Source of the DNA: Candidatus Pacearchaeota archaeon
GTDB taxonomy: Archaea > Nanoarchaeota > Nanoarchaeia > Pacearchaeales > GW2011-AR1
Length of the DNA stretch: 17,429 nt
Reading direction: 5' to 3'
Assembly (NCBI GenBank): GCA_002686195.1
Contig: NZAS01000084.1
Span: forward strand, 1 to 17,429
Under the pieces are notes generated by a model. The model saw only the letters and a program-made list of their open reading frames with translations. It had not been told where the DNA came from and did not search any database. A program made the translations under genes and the position numbers. Shown here one piece after another: positions 6,931 through 14,558 of the stretch (within the stretch, counting starts at the first letter, position 1; each line of letters opens with the position of its first letter).

Positions 6931-8190
6931 TAAATGATCTAAGTATTTATTAGCTAACGGGTAAAATCCAATACTCAACATCTTTCTCGCTTTGCTCCAT
7001 CCCTGCATTTGATGCCACCATAGAATTTCATATTGTGAATCATTATCTACCTCACAACCACATGATAACTTAGTAATCCATAGCGATGAATACCCATATA
7101 TTGATTTATACGGTTTAATATATTCATTATCATTATATTTTCTATAAATGCTACCATGAGAACATTTTAACCCTTGTTTTTTACATGTCCTGTTTAAAGA
7201 AAAGTCACCATCTGCGTACATCACTAGCGTTAAATAAAATTTATTTATAAAATCATTATCTGATCCCGCGTTACCAATTATGTCACCAGGAATTTTATCG
7301 AGAGGAAAAAGTTTGTTCTTCCCACTTAAATATTGAGACTCCCCTATTAGACGATTTTTTGGTGGAACTCTCCCAATTCTTTGATCAAGTGGATATTTTC
7401 TAGCGTTAAAATTTACATCAAAATTAGAATCAAAAAGTCTAACAGATTTATCTACATTAAGGTAATCATCTAATTCACCTATAGTCACTTCATGATTACA
7501 AGATGACCTATATCTAAGGTTAGAAAACATTGGAAATGTCCAAAATGTTTTATCGTTTTGATATGAAAATAAAGTAATATTTCCATGAGTATCTCTAAAA
7601 CTACAATCTGGAAATAAATTATTATCAATTATATTTTTTCTTTTTGCAAAAATAAAGTGATTCCAAGCTATTCCAAGTGATTTTAAATCAGGATTAAGTT
7701 TTTCAAATTTATCACCTCTATTACTCTTAAAATGTGAATAATCATCATATCTAGCAGCTGCAAAAAAATATTCATCGGCTTTTTCTACATAGTAATCTGT
7801 CCAATTTTTTGACATAAAAAATGAATCCGCATGAACCATACACACATAATCTTTAGTGGATGCTTTTAAACCTTTTGATATTCCCATCGCATCGTAAACA
7901 CTACCAAATCCCACGATGTTACCATCAATTGTTTCAGCCGTGACTGTCTGATCACTATGATTTACACCTTCGATTAAATTAATCATAGAACCATCACCAC
8001 ATTCTTTTATTAGAATACTCCTTATTTCATTTTCTCTTTTTTTTATATTATTTCCATTATGTTGATAAACTATATTTATGACATAATCATATTTTTCTGT
8101 ATTAACAGTTTTACGAATACTTTTTACCAAAAGTTTAGTATTTTTTATTAATCCATAATCTATCGTTATAAAGTCTATTGTTTTTTTCAT
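6928..8190 (-). CDS. Probable GT-A-fold glycosyltransferase, 420 aa
   Basis: The N-terminal part has a strand-helix start (IDFITIDYGLIKNTKLLVKSI is the nucleotide-binding-like region, residues 5-25). A hydrophobic strand ending in VCMVHADSFF (116-125) follows, where H-A-D replaces the usual DxD. The region around KRKNIIDN (183-190) and DTHGNITLFSYQ (200-211) matches KRKNIVDN and DVTGTLSLYCQ of the 271-residue transferase at 10336-11151, so the two are paralogues flanking the dehydrase and SDR genes. This one has about 150 extra C-terminal residues, with cysteines in SCGCEV and an aromatic WWHQMQGW segment, that I cannot assign. Its ATG overlaps the upstream stop by one base (TAATG). The donor specificity is unknown. 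Confidence 0.6.
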   Translation of the reverse strand: MKKTIDFITIDYGLIKNTKLLVKSIRKTVNTEKYDYVINIVYQHNGNNIKKRENEIRSILIKECGDGSMINLIEGVNHSDQTVTAETIDGNIVGFGSVYDAMGISKGLKASTKDYVCMVHADSFFMSKNWTDYYVEKADEYFFAAARYDDYSHFKSNRGDKFEKLNPDLKSLGIAWNHFIFAKRKNIIDNNLFPDCSFRDTHGNITLFSYQNDKTFWTFPMFSNLRYRSSCNHEVTIGELDDYLNVDKSVRLFDSNFDVNFNARKYPLDQRIGRVPPKNRLIGESQYLSGKNKLFPLDKIPGDIIGNAGSDNDFINKFYLTLVMYADGDFSLNRTCKKQGLKCSHGSIYRKYNDNEYIKPYKSIYGYSSLWITKLSCGCEVDNDSQYEILWWHQMQGWSKARKMLSIGFYPLANKYLDHL

Positions 8191-9041
8191 TATTTTATTC
8201 CGTTATGTTTATGAAACCAATCTATTGTTTCATGTATACCATCACGTAATCCAGTAAATTCAAAATCTGGTAAAAGTTTTCTTAATCTTGAGTTGTCACA
8301 TAATTTTATAGATTGACCTACCGATGCATCTTTTTTCCACACAACTTTACCGTTGAAGTTCATATAATCAACTATAATTTCAACGATTTCTTTTATATTT
8401 GATGAATCATCACCGGAAATTATAATCGGTTCATCAGATTTATAATTTTGTATCAACCATTCGATAATTTTAGAAACATCTTTAACATAAATAAAATTTC
8501 TCATAGGACTACCATCACCATCTATTATAAAATCATCATTATTAACTATGGATTTATAACACCTCTCTATTAAAATTGAAACAACACATCCTCCTCTAAA
8601 AATAGGACCGTAAACATTAGATAACATTGGAATTATAGAAGATATACCATATTGAGACTTGTATGTTTTTGATAAAACATTTAATATAATATTCCTATAA
8701 CCATCCGAATAACAAGATTCATGAGGTTCACCGTTATTTGTTAGCAACGCATTTATAGATGACAAGGAAACTATTTTTTTAATATTCAACATTTGAGATG
8801 CTTTAAATATATTCAAATTAATCATAGTATTGTCATAAATATGATCAGCCTGTAAATTTATCATATCAGAATAATTCTTTCTTTGAGCAGCACAATTAAT
8901 AACTACATCTGGAGAATATTTTCTAAAACAATCTAAAGTCTCGTCTAAACTCTTTAAATTAACATCACTTGAAGATAACTTTATATCACCTTTTAGTTTA
9001 GATCCTATTTTTCCAGTTCCACCTAACACTAATGTTTTCAT
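8190..9041 (-). CDS. GDP-L-fucose-synthase-like SDR with altered active site, 283 aa
   Basis: GGTGKIGSKL (residues 7-16) is the NAD(P)-binding motif. PDVVINCAAQ (44-53), the segment around ADHIYDNTMINLNI (65-78), SNVYGP (141-146), DGSPMRNFIYVKDV (176-189) and a GKVVW strand with L-C-D (231-249) follow GDP-fucose synthase (Fcl/WcaG) and ColC closely. Family members reduce and epimerise a 4-keto-6-deoxy sugar. The catalytic set looks damaged: the YxxxK lysine is absent (Y111-S-D-G-Y115, and no Lys until 125), the Cys after the Ser pair is Ile (SSI, 94-96), and the catalytic His position appears to be Cys152. It may be a non-catalytic, epimerase-only or reassigned enzyme. The gene overlaps rfbH by ATGA. 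The family call is good; the function is uncertain. Confidence 0.7.
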   Translation of the reverse strand: MKTLVLGGTGKIGSKLKGDIKLSSSDVNLKSLDETLDCFRKYSPDVVINCAAQRKNYSDMINLQADHIYDNTMINLNIFKASQMLNIKKIVSLSSINALLTNNGEPHESCYSDGYRNIILNVLSKTYKSQYGISSIIPMLSNVYGPIFRGGCVVSILIERCYKSIVNNDDFIIDGDGSPMRNFIYVKDVSKIIEWLIQNYKSDEPIIISGDDSSNIKEIVEIIVDYMNFNGKVVWKKDASVGQSIKLCDNSRLRKLLPDFEFTGLRDGIHETIDWFHKHNGIK

Positions 9042-10339
9042 AAATTAATCAATTCCTTCTCTATATAATCAAAAATTTCATCATTATAATGTGGTGATGC
9101 GCCAATAAAAAATACTTTATCAAGTACCTTATTTGAATTTTCATATTTTTTATAATCATCCAAATGTTTATAACCAGGGTGTAGTAGAATGTTGCCAGCA
9201 AAATAATTTCTTGTCTGTACTTTGATATCTTCAAAATATTTAACCAATTTATCTTTTTGTTCTTTGTCCCTACACACAATTGGTGTACCGAACCAAGATG
9301 TTTCTGCATGTTCTAATTCCTTTAGTACTTTAACTCCAACACTGGATTCTTCTAAAATACTTTCCAATCTATGTTTACTATTCCTTCTTTTATCGTGTAT
9401 ATCATCAAACTTATCTAACTGAACCAATCCCAGGGCACCTTGAAAATCTAATGGTTTTAAGTTATATCCTATATTGGTAAAGATATACTTGTGATCTACA
9501 ATACCGTCATATGTGTCTAACCATTTATCAAATCTATTACCACAAGTTCCACATGCAAGTAAATTAGCAGAACCAACACAATAACAATCTCTACCCCACC
9601 AAGCCAAACTTCTAGCGGTAGCAACTATGTCTTCATTATTAGAAGATACCATACCACCTTCTCCAGTTGTAATGTGGTGTGCTGGATAAAATGAACACGA
9701 TGATGCAATAGTATAATCTGTAAGTAATTTACCTTTCCACTTACTTCCAAGTGAATCACAATTATCCATTATAAGTTCTATACCATATTTATCTTTTATT
9801 TCTAATAATCTATCGAAATCTGGTGGATTACCTAATACGGGTGAAATAAATATAGCTCTTGTCCTATCTGTTATTTTTTCTTCCAATAAATCCAAATCAA
9901 AATTTAAAGTATCAAATTCAATATCAACAAATACAGGTTTCAATCCATTCTGTACAACCGGTGCTATTGTAGTTGGAAATCCAACGGGTGATAATAATAT
10001 TTCACCGCCATCTTTCCAACCTAATACTTTTTTTATAGCTGCAATCATAACCAAATTAGCTGAACTGCCACTATTAACCATTACTGAATATTTTTGATTG
10101 AACATTCTTGAAAATTTCTTTTCAAACTTGTAAATGTTTTCACCAGAAGATAGCCATTTACCCACTAAAAGTGTGGTGATAGCCTTCTCTATTTCCTTGT
10201 TATCCCAATATGGACCTGAATAATATATTGGTGTTTCGCCAGGTATAAATTCTTTATTAGAATTATAAAGATATTTCAATGCATTTTCATCATCGAATAT
10301 ATTATTTATTAAACTATTTATTTGTGCTGTCACACTCAT
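9038..10339 (-). CDS. rfbH: RfbH/DdhC-type PLP- and [2Fe-2S]-dependent nucleotide-sugar 3-dehydrase, 433 aa
   Basis: The overall fold is DegT/DnrJ/EryC1, but the active-site segment SFYPAHHITTGEGG (residues 216-229) has histidine instead of the PLP-binding lysine, the mark of 3-dehydrases such as DdhC (E1) and ColD. C194, C252 and C254 keep the C-X57-C-X-C spacing of the E1 iron-sulfur ligands, and a last cysteine is available at C263 or C266. The C-terminal DHKYIFTNIGYNLK (282-295) and SWFG (348-351) segments match RfbH, and the length is typical. Known members remove the C3 hydroxyl of CDP-4-keto-6-deoxyglucose and need a reductase partner (DdhD/E3), which is not in this window. Together with an Fcl-like SDR and a probable Gmd, it suggests a 3,6-dideoxy sugar. 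The ATG overlaps the upstream stop, with AAGGA nine bases before it. Confidence 0.88.
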   Translation of the reverse strand: MSVTAQINSLINNIFDDENALKYLYNSNKEFIPGETPIYYSGPYWDNKEIEKAITTLLVGKWLSSGENIYKFEKKFSRMFNQKYSVMVNSGSSANLVMIAAIKKVLGWKDGGEILLSPVGFPTTIAPVVQNGLKPVFVDIEFDTLNFDLDLLEEKITDRTRAIFISPVLGNPPDFDRLLEIKDKYGIELIMDNCDSLGSKWKGKLLTDYTIASSCSFYPAHHITTGEGGMVSSNNEDIVATARSLAWWGRDCYCVGSANLLACGTCGNRFDKWLDTYDGIVDHKYIFTNIGYNLKPLDFQGALGLVQLDKFDDIHDKRRNSKHRLESILEESSVGVKVLKELEHAETSWFGTPIVCRDKEQKDKLVKYFEDIKVQTRNYFAGNILLHPGYKHLDDYKKYENSNKVLDKVFFIGASPHYNDEIFDYIEKELINL

Positions 10340-11151
10340 AAGGTAATATCCTTAATTTTTAAATTTAAATATTTTGCTGATTCTCTCATCCAATCCATAT
10401 AAAGGTCATCTTTCCTAACAGAACCTCTACCGTAATGATAAAAAAATGGAACATCATTTATCCAAGTTTGTTCTCCATTTTTTAAGTTTAATAAATGTTG
10501 AGATTTTAAACTATGGTCATTGAAACTATTTTTAAGAACAACATATGATAAGTTTTTTTCTTGACAATATAAAGACAAAGTTCCAGTAACATCCTTATAA
10601 TGTATATTAGGATATAAATCATCTTTTTCATAAAGATAATTATCAACTATATTTTTTCTTTTGAATATTGTAAATTGAGAAACTGATATATCTATATCAT
10701 TTCTCCAAGCATGTGTTACAAAAAATTTATCACCTAACATTGGTAGAATGTCACCTACCCACTCATTCAAAAATATGGCATCCGCGTCTAAATAGCAAAT
10801 ATACTTCCTATCACCCTCTCTCACTCCTATGTTCATCGCCTCTGTTTGTGCCCAACTACCTATGGCAACTCCTCTGCCATCAATTTTACAAATATAATCA
10901 TTATAATGTTCTTCATTTGAATCTATGCCTTGTTCTACACCTTTATGAACTTTTACAGATGATTCATCCTTGAACATATCTTTTAAAATATCATAACCAC
11001 TATTTTCACCTTCATTTATACCGTTATTCGTTATATGAATAGTATATGGAATATCCTTAACATACTTTTTTATACTCTCTACTAATAATTGTGCATATCC
11101 AAATCTATAAAATATCACTATTATAAAATCAATTCCAGATTTATAATTCAT
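10336..11151 (-). CDS. GT-A-fold glycosyltransferase, 271 aa
   Basis: The N-terminus (IDFIIVIFYRFGYAQLLVES, residues 7-26) is a strand and helix as in GT2-like GT-A enzymes. GSWAQTEAMNIGV (98-110) resembles the nucleotide-contacting GxxxAxNxG region, and ICYLDADAIFLNEW (118-131) gives an intact DAD (122-124). KRKNIVDN (164-171) and the DVTGTLSLYCQ segment (187-197) are shared with the 420-residue transferase at 6928-8190. An aromatic and histidine-rich FFYHYGRG (236-243) may hold late active-site residues. The open frame begins at a TTG (11163), but the ATG at 11151 has GGAAAAG just upstream and is the better start. It overlaps the aminotransferase end by 11 bases. The donor and the order in glycan assembly are unknown. 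Confidence 0.7.
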   Translation of the reverse strand: MNYKSGIDFIIVIFYRFGYAQLLVESIKKYVKDIPYTIHITNNGINEGENSGYDILKDMFKDESSVKVHKGVEQGIDSNEEHYNDYICKIDGRGVAIGSWAQTEAMNIGVREGDRKYICYLDADAIFLNEWVGDILPMLGDKFFVTHAWRNDIDISVSQFTIFKRKNIVDNYLYEKDDLYPNIHYKDVTGTLSLYCQEKNLSYVVLKNSFNDHSLKSQHLLNLKNGEQTWINDVPFFYHYGRGSVRKDDLYMDWMRESAKYLNLKIKDITL

Positions 11152-12274
11152 TTTCTTTTCCAAATTTCTTTATAGTTTTAACAACTTTAGCAATATCATC
11201 ATCAGTCAATGATTGATGAATAGGTAACAATAATGTATTCATCATCACCTTTTTGGTAATTGGTAAATCAGTTTTAAATTCTTTGTAATAATCCAATAAA
11301 TGTAAAGGATAATACCTAAAAGTCGTGTAAATTTCATTTTCTTTTAAATAGTTAGCTAATTCATCTCTATTTTTTTCAACCTGAATCCAGTAGAAATAAT
11401 AAGAAGATTCTACATAATCAGGAAACTTTGGTGGTATTTTCAACCAACTTAATTTACTAATATTTTCATCATAAAAACAAGATATTTCTTTTCTTCTTTC
11501 TATAAATTTATCTACCTTTTTTAATTGTTCAAGTCCTAATGATGACGATAAGTCATTAACGATTGACCTCCTACCATGTGTAGATATTTCAAATTCCCAC
11601 CATTTTTTATCTATTTTATTAGAAAACCCAGTTGAGCTTTTTAGTCCTAAATATCTTTGTTCTCTTAATTTTATCATATCATATCTACTCTTAGAATATA
11701 TCAATCCACCATCACCCATTGTCATTACCTTTAATGGATCAAATGACCAAACTCCAAAGTCACCAAATATTCCTACATTTTTACCTTTATATTTTGAAAA
11801 TGGTGAGCCTGCACTATCTTCTATTAATATCAAATTATATTTATCACATAATTTTACAATTCCATCTATATCACAAGGTAATCCACCATAATGAGTTATA
11901 AAAACAGCTTTAGTCTTTGGTGATATTTTACTTTCTATATCTTCGACAGATGGATTTAAAGTTCTTTCATCAACTTCACAAAAAACAGGAGTTGCACCTA
12001 CCTCTAAAATGGCATTGCCAGCTCCTAAAAAACTCATTGAAGGTAATATAACTTCTTCACCAATAATAAAATCTATATACTCAAAAACTTGAAATATGGC
12101 TTCTGAACAAGAATTAGTTAAAGTAACATTTTCAGAACTCACATCTAATTTTGATGATAATTGTTCCTCAAGTTCATTAGTTTTTGAACCTAATCCAATC
12201 CAATTGGATTTAAAAATATCTTTAATTAATTCTAACTCTTCTACACCAACAGAAGGTTGAAATATGTTAATCAT
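11141..12274 (-). CDS. DegT/DnrJ/EryC1-family sugar aminotransferase (LegC/PseC-like), 377 aa
   Basis: This is a fold-type-I PLP aminotransferase of the usual length. TNSCSEAI (residues 53-60) is the phosphate-binding turn, LPSMSFLGAGNAI (77-89) and GATPVFCEVD (93-102) are family landmarks, LILIEDSAGS (148-157) holds D153, which contacts the PLP pyridine nitrogen, and SFDPLKVMTMGDGG (177-190) holds the Schiff-base K182. In contrast to the RfbH-type protein, the lysine is present, so this is a true aminotransferase. Placed directly after neuA and near a UDP-GlcNAc 4,6-dehydratase, it most likely aminates the 4-keto intermediate to a 4-amino-4,6-dideoxy sugar in the nonulosonic acid route (LegC or PseC role). 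The exact stereochemistry cannot be read. It overlaps neuA by ATGA. A transferase for perosamine or viosamine is an alternative. Confidence 0.85.
   Translation of the reverse strand: MINIFQPSVGVEELELIKDIFKSNWIGLGSKTNELEEQLSSKLDVSSENVTLTNSCSEAIFQVFEYIDFIIGEEVILPSMSFLGAGNAILEVGATPVFCEVDERTLNPSVEDIESKISPKTKAVFITHYGGLPCDIDGIVKLCDKYNLILIEDSAGSPFSKYKGKNVGIFGDFGVWSFDPLKVMTMGDGGLIYSKSRYDMIKLREQRYLGLKSSTGFSNKIDKKWWEFEISTHGRRSIVNDLSSSLGLEQLKKVDKFIERRKEISCFYDENISKLSWLKIPPKFPDYVESSYYFYWIQVEKNRDELANYLKENEIYTTFRYYPLHLLDYYKEFKTDLPITKKVMMNTLLLPIHQSLTDDDIAKVVKTIKKFGKENEL
11155..11161 (-). promoter_or_regulatory. Shine-Dalgarno site deciding the start at 11151
   Basis: GGAAAAG on the minus strand, three bases before ATG 11149-11151, with GGA seven bases away. 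It favours this ATG over the in-frame TTG at 11163. Confidence 0.5.
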
Positions 12275-12921
12275 TTATAACCTTTTATTATATTATTTAC
12301 CAACTCTAAATCCTCATAAGTATCTATATCAATAGATTCACTTTTGTTCATAGCAACAAAACCAACCTTACCATTTTGTAAGATATAATCATTCATAAAA
12401 TTTCTAACTTTTGTGATGTAAAATGCACCGTTCTCTTTATACCAAACTGGTCTATCTTGTGACCTACCTCGCCATTTATCACCTAACTCAAAATTAATTG
12501 GATTACCATCTTCACCCCAATAAAAAGAAATATCCTCAACTACTGATATAACAGAATCATAACTATCCATCATCTCTAATCCTTCTTCTATGTATTTAGC
12601 CAACAACAATGGTAATGTTGGTTGTACTACTATAATTACATCAAAATCATCTTCAACTTCTTTTATAAAATGTTCTATAGCTTCTTCACTTTTACTAAAA
12701 TCAGTAGCCAATTCTTTTGGTCTGACAATAGTATTTACATCAGATTTTACACAAAAATCTAATATATCACGATCATCCGAACTAACATATACATCATTAG
12801 TGATGAGTTTACATTGATCTAAAACATATGATATCAAAGGCTTTCCACCAACATCAATCATATTTTTTTTTGGTATTCTCTTTGAACCCCCCCTAGCTGG
12901 AATTAAAATTTTAAAGTTCAT
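12271..12921 (-). CDS. neuA: CMP-nonulosonic acid (acylneuraminate) cytidylyltransferase, 216 aa
   Basis: IPARGGSKRIPKKN (residues 7-20) is the CTP-binding N-terminal signature of CMP-sialic acid synthetases. QPTLPL (100-105) corresponds to the family QPTSPL, ENGAFYI (163-169) to NGAFYI, and IDIDTYED (197-204) to the metal-binding DIDxxxD motif. The enzyme would activate a nonulosonic acid with CTP to the CMP-sugar used by a transferase. The open frame extends back to a TTG at 12963 and an ATG at 12933, but the ATG at 12921 with AAGG five bases upstream puts the signature at the usual distance from the N-terminus. It overlaps the deacetylase gene by 11 bases and the aminotransferase by four. 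A run of seven G bases codes for the Gly-Gly of the signature, and a run of nine A follows shortly after. Confidence 0.9.
   Translation of the reverse strand: MNFKILIPARGGSKRIPKKNMIDVGGKPLISYVLDQCKLITNDVYVSSDDRDILDFCVKSDVNTIVRPKELATDFSKSEEAIEHFIKEVEDDFDVIIVVQPTLPLLLAKYIEEGLEMMDSYDSVISVVEDISFYWGEDGNPINFELGDKWRGRSQDRPVWYKENGAFYITKVRNFMNDYILQNGKVGFVAMNKSESIDIDTYEDLELVNNIIKGYK
12887..12893 (-). repeat. Seven-base poly-G tract inside neuA
   Basis: On the coding strand AGG GGG GGT encodes Arg-Gly-Gly of the CTP-binding signature. A nine-base poly-A tract (12863-12871) lies 15 bases further downstream in the same gene. Such runs are uncommon as G in this AT-rich DNA and could slip during replication. 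Confidence 0.6.
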
Positions 12922-13834
12922 ATTTACCTTCATATTTACCACCAAAAACTTCAGTAGTATCAAGTCTTTTTAACATATATGGATTTTTAAAAAAATAATC
13001 GCTATCATTGATACCTCTGAACATAGTAAAACCACTTACAAGACCTAACTCTTCACATACATCTACTACTCTACTGTCAACTGCAGTTTTTTCTCCATAA
13101 GGATAAGATATAGATTTAACAGTACCACCACATAAATTTTCTATATCATTTATTGAACTCTTGATGTCATCAAATAAAACATCATCCGCCAAAGCAGCTA
13201 ATGGTTTATGAGATTTACTATGTGTACCTAAAAAACCCCTATTATATAAATCTTTTATCTGATCCTTATCCATATATAATTTAGTAGCTATATCTTTTTC
13301 AGGAATAGTTATAAATTCAGAAAATAATTTATCAACCAATCCAGGATTTACAAAATTTAATAAATACTTAATTTTAGCAACTGCTGTATCATCAAATGGA
13401 TATTGATTTAAAATAGATTTTTTATCTAATGTTTCTATATCTGATGAAAGGAAATATTCAATATCTTCAGTATCAACTTGGGTTCTTAAATACTGTAACT
13501 TATGAACGCCAACCAACTTATCATTTATTATTGTATCACTTATTATAGAAAAAAATGCTGGTATTCCCATATCATCTAAAATTGACAATCCAATATCATA
13601 TGATTCCTTTAACCCGTCATCAAATGTTATTAAACAAGATTTTTCTGGTAAAGTATTTTTCTTCGTTTTTAATACCTTATTTACATCATCTACAGAAACA
13701 AATTTATAACCATTTGTACTAATCAATTCCAATTGTTTTTTAAAAAACGAAGGAGTAATTGGATGAATACCCATATGTGGAATTTTATCCCTTATATAAT
13801 GATAATTAACTACCAATAACATTTTCAGAACCAT
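12911..13834 (-). CDS. Polysaccharide deacetylase (NodB-homology) family protein, 307 aa
   Basis: The carbohydrate esterase 4 motifs are complete. LITFDDGLKESYD (residues 68-80) has the TFDDG motif with catalytic Asp and metal-binding D73, THSKSH (204-209) gives the metal histidines H205 and H209, and SYPYGE (243-248) is the third motif. The N-terminal LLVVNYHYIRD (6-16) is typical of the subfamily found in polysaccharide clusters. There is no signal peptide, so it should act in the cytoplasm, unlike exported chitin or peptidoglycan deacetylases. An insert of about 125 residues lies between motifs 1 and 2. It starts inside the end of the formyltransferase gene; ATG 13834 and ATG 13822 (four codons later) are both possible and neither has a clear Shine-Dalgarno. 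Its position between the formyltransferase and neuA suggests N-deacetylation of a pathway sugar. Confidence 0.82.
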   Translation of the reverse strand: MVLKMLLVVNYHYIRDKIPHMGIHPITPSFFKKQLELISTNGYKFVSVDDVNKVLKTKKNTLPEKSCLITFDDGLKESYDIGLSILDDMGIPAFFSIISDTIINDKLVGVHKLQYLRTQVDTEDIEYFLSSDIETLDKKSILNQYPFDDTAVAKIKYLLNFVNPGLVDKLFSEFITIPEKDIATKLYMDKDQIKDLYNRGFLGTHSKSHKPLAALADDVLFDDIKSSINDIENLCGGTVKSISYPYGEKTAVDSRVVDVCEELGLVSGFTMFRGINDSDYFFKNPYMLKRLDTTEVFGGKYEGKYEL

Positions 13835-14558
13835 ATTTACTTAAAACATTCATCAATACTTTTTCAGAAAAATCTTTTTTCTTATAGAGATATCTCTGCT
13901 TCGAAACATCCTGGACAATTCGTTTTCGTTCACCACTATGATATCTGTAAACTATATTTGAAAATTTATCTATAGCTTTTTTTATTAATTTATAAGTTAT
14001 ATCATAATAATTATCTTTTATATCAATATCAGGTTTAACAATATCTAATATATCACCCGCGTCTACTTTTGAAGTAGCTAAATGAATAGTTATCCCTAAG
14101 TAATCGAGTTCATCATTATAAAATGGCCAGAAAAGCGTAGCAGCTCCTCTGTAATATGGTGATAACCCAAGATGTAAATTAATTATCTTATCTTCAAACT
14201 CATCACACCAATCATTATTTAATATACCAGTTCCATAAAGTAATATATAATCTGGATTTAATAATTTCACCCAATTTATATTTTCAATTTTATTAATATG
14301 TTTTGCTTCTATTTCCTTATGATTTAAATCCGAATGGTCGAAATCAGAATTTAAATATATTCCTTCATATTTATCTAAATTTTTAAAATGTTTTCTGACT
14401 AAAGAACTCTCATCTCTTTGTGAATTAAAATAATCATGGTGAGGTTCAAATACAGACCCAATAACATCAAATTTTTCTTTCATGACTTTGACAAAATATT
14501 TATGTCTTACCTTGTTTCCTGTCAATATAACTACTTTTAATTTATTAGTGTACCCCAT
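13806..14558 (-). CDS. Formyltransferase-family protein, probable sugar N-formyltransferase, 250 aa
   Basis: KIINLHLGLSPYYRG (residues 124-138) contains the catalytic N127 and H129 of 10-formyl-tetrahydrofolate-dependent formyltransferases, and GITIHLATSKVDAGDI (155-170) contains the matching aspartate D166. The third member of the Asn-His-Asp triad is therefore in place. The start KLKVVILTGNK (6-16) is the first strand of the fold. The protein is shorter than Met-tRNA formyltransferase and lacks its full C-terminal domain, which fits sugar N-formyltransferases. The frame is open to 14585, but the ATG at 14558 has AGGG six bases upstream and sits at the beginning of the fold. It overlaps the dehydratase by 14 bases. 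In this operon it probably formylates the amino group made by the DegT aminotransferase. Confidence 0.82.
   Translation of the reverse strand: MGYTNKLKVVILTGNKVRHKYFVKVMKEKFDVIGSVFEPHHDYFNSQRDESSLVRKHFKNLDKYEGIYLNSDFDHSDLNHKEIEAKHINKIENINWVKLLNPDYILLYGTGILNNDWCDEFEDKIINLHLGLSPYYRGAATLFWPFYNDELDYLGITIHLATSKVDAGDILDIVKPDIDIKDNYYDITYKLIKKAIDKFSNIVYRYHSGERKRIVQDVSKQRYLYKKKDFSEKVLMNVLSKYGSENVIGS

Noticed and set aside
9222..9422. Plus-strand open frame of 66 codons, and an overlapping minus-strand frame at 9061-9309
   Set aside because: Both are shadows inside the rfbH coding region, low in complexity and without a ribosome site.
10713..10973. Plus-strand open frame of 86 codons
   Set aside because: It is antisense to the 271-residue glycosyltransferase and rich in His, Leu and Tyr, as expected for a shadow.
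11719..11901. Plus-strand open frame of 60 codons
   Set aside because: It is antisense to the aminotransferase active-site region.
12590..12817. Plus-strand open frame of 75 codons
   Set aside because: It is a Ser-rich shadow antisense to neuA.
12922..12963. Longer NeuA start at TTG 12963
   Set aside because: It overlaps the deacetylase gene by more than 50 bases, uses TTG, and family proteins begin just before the IPARGGS motif.
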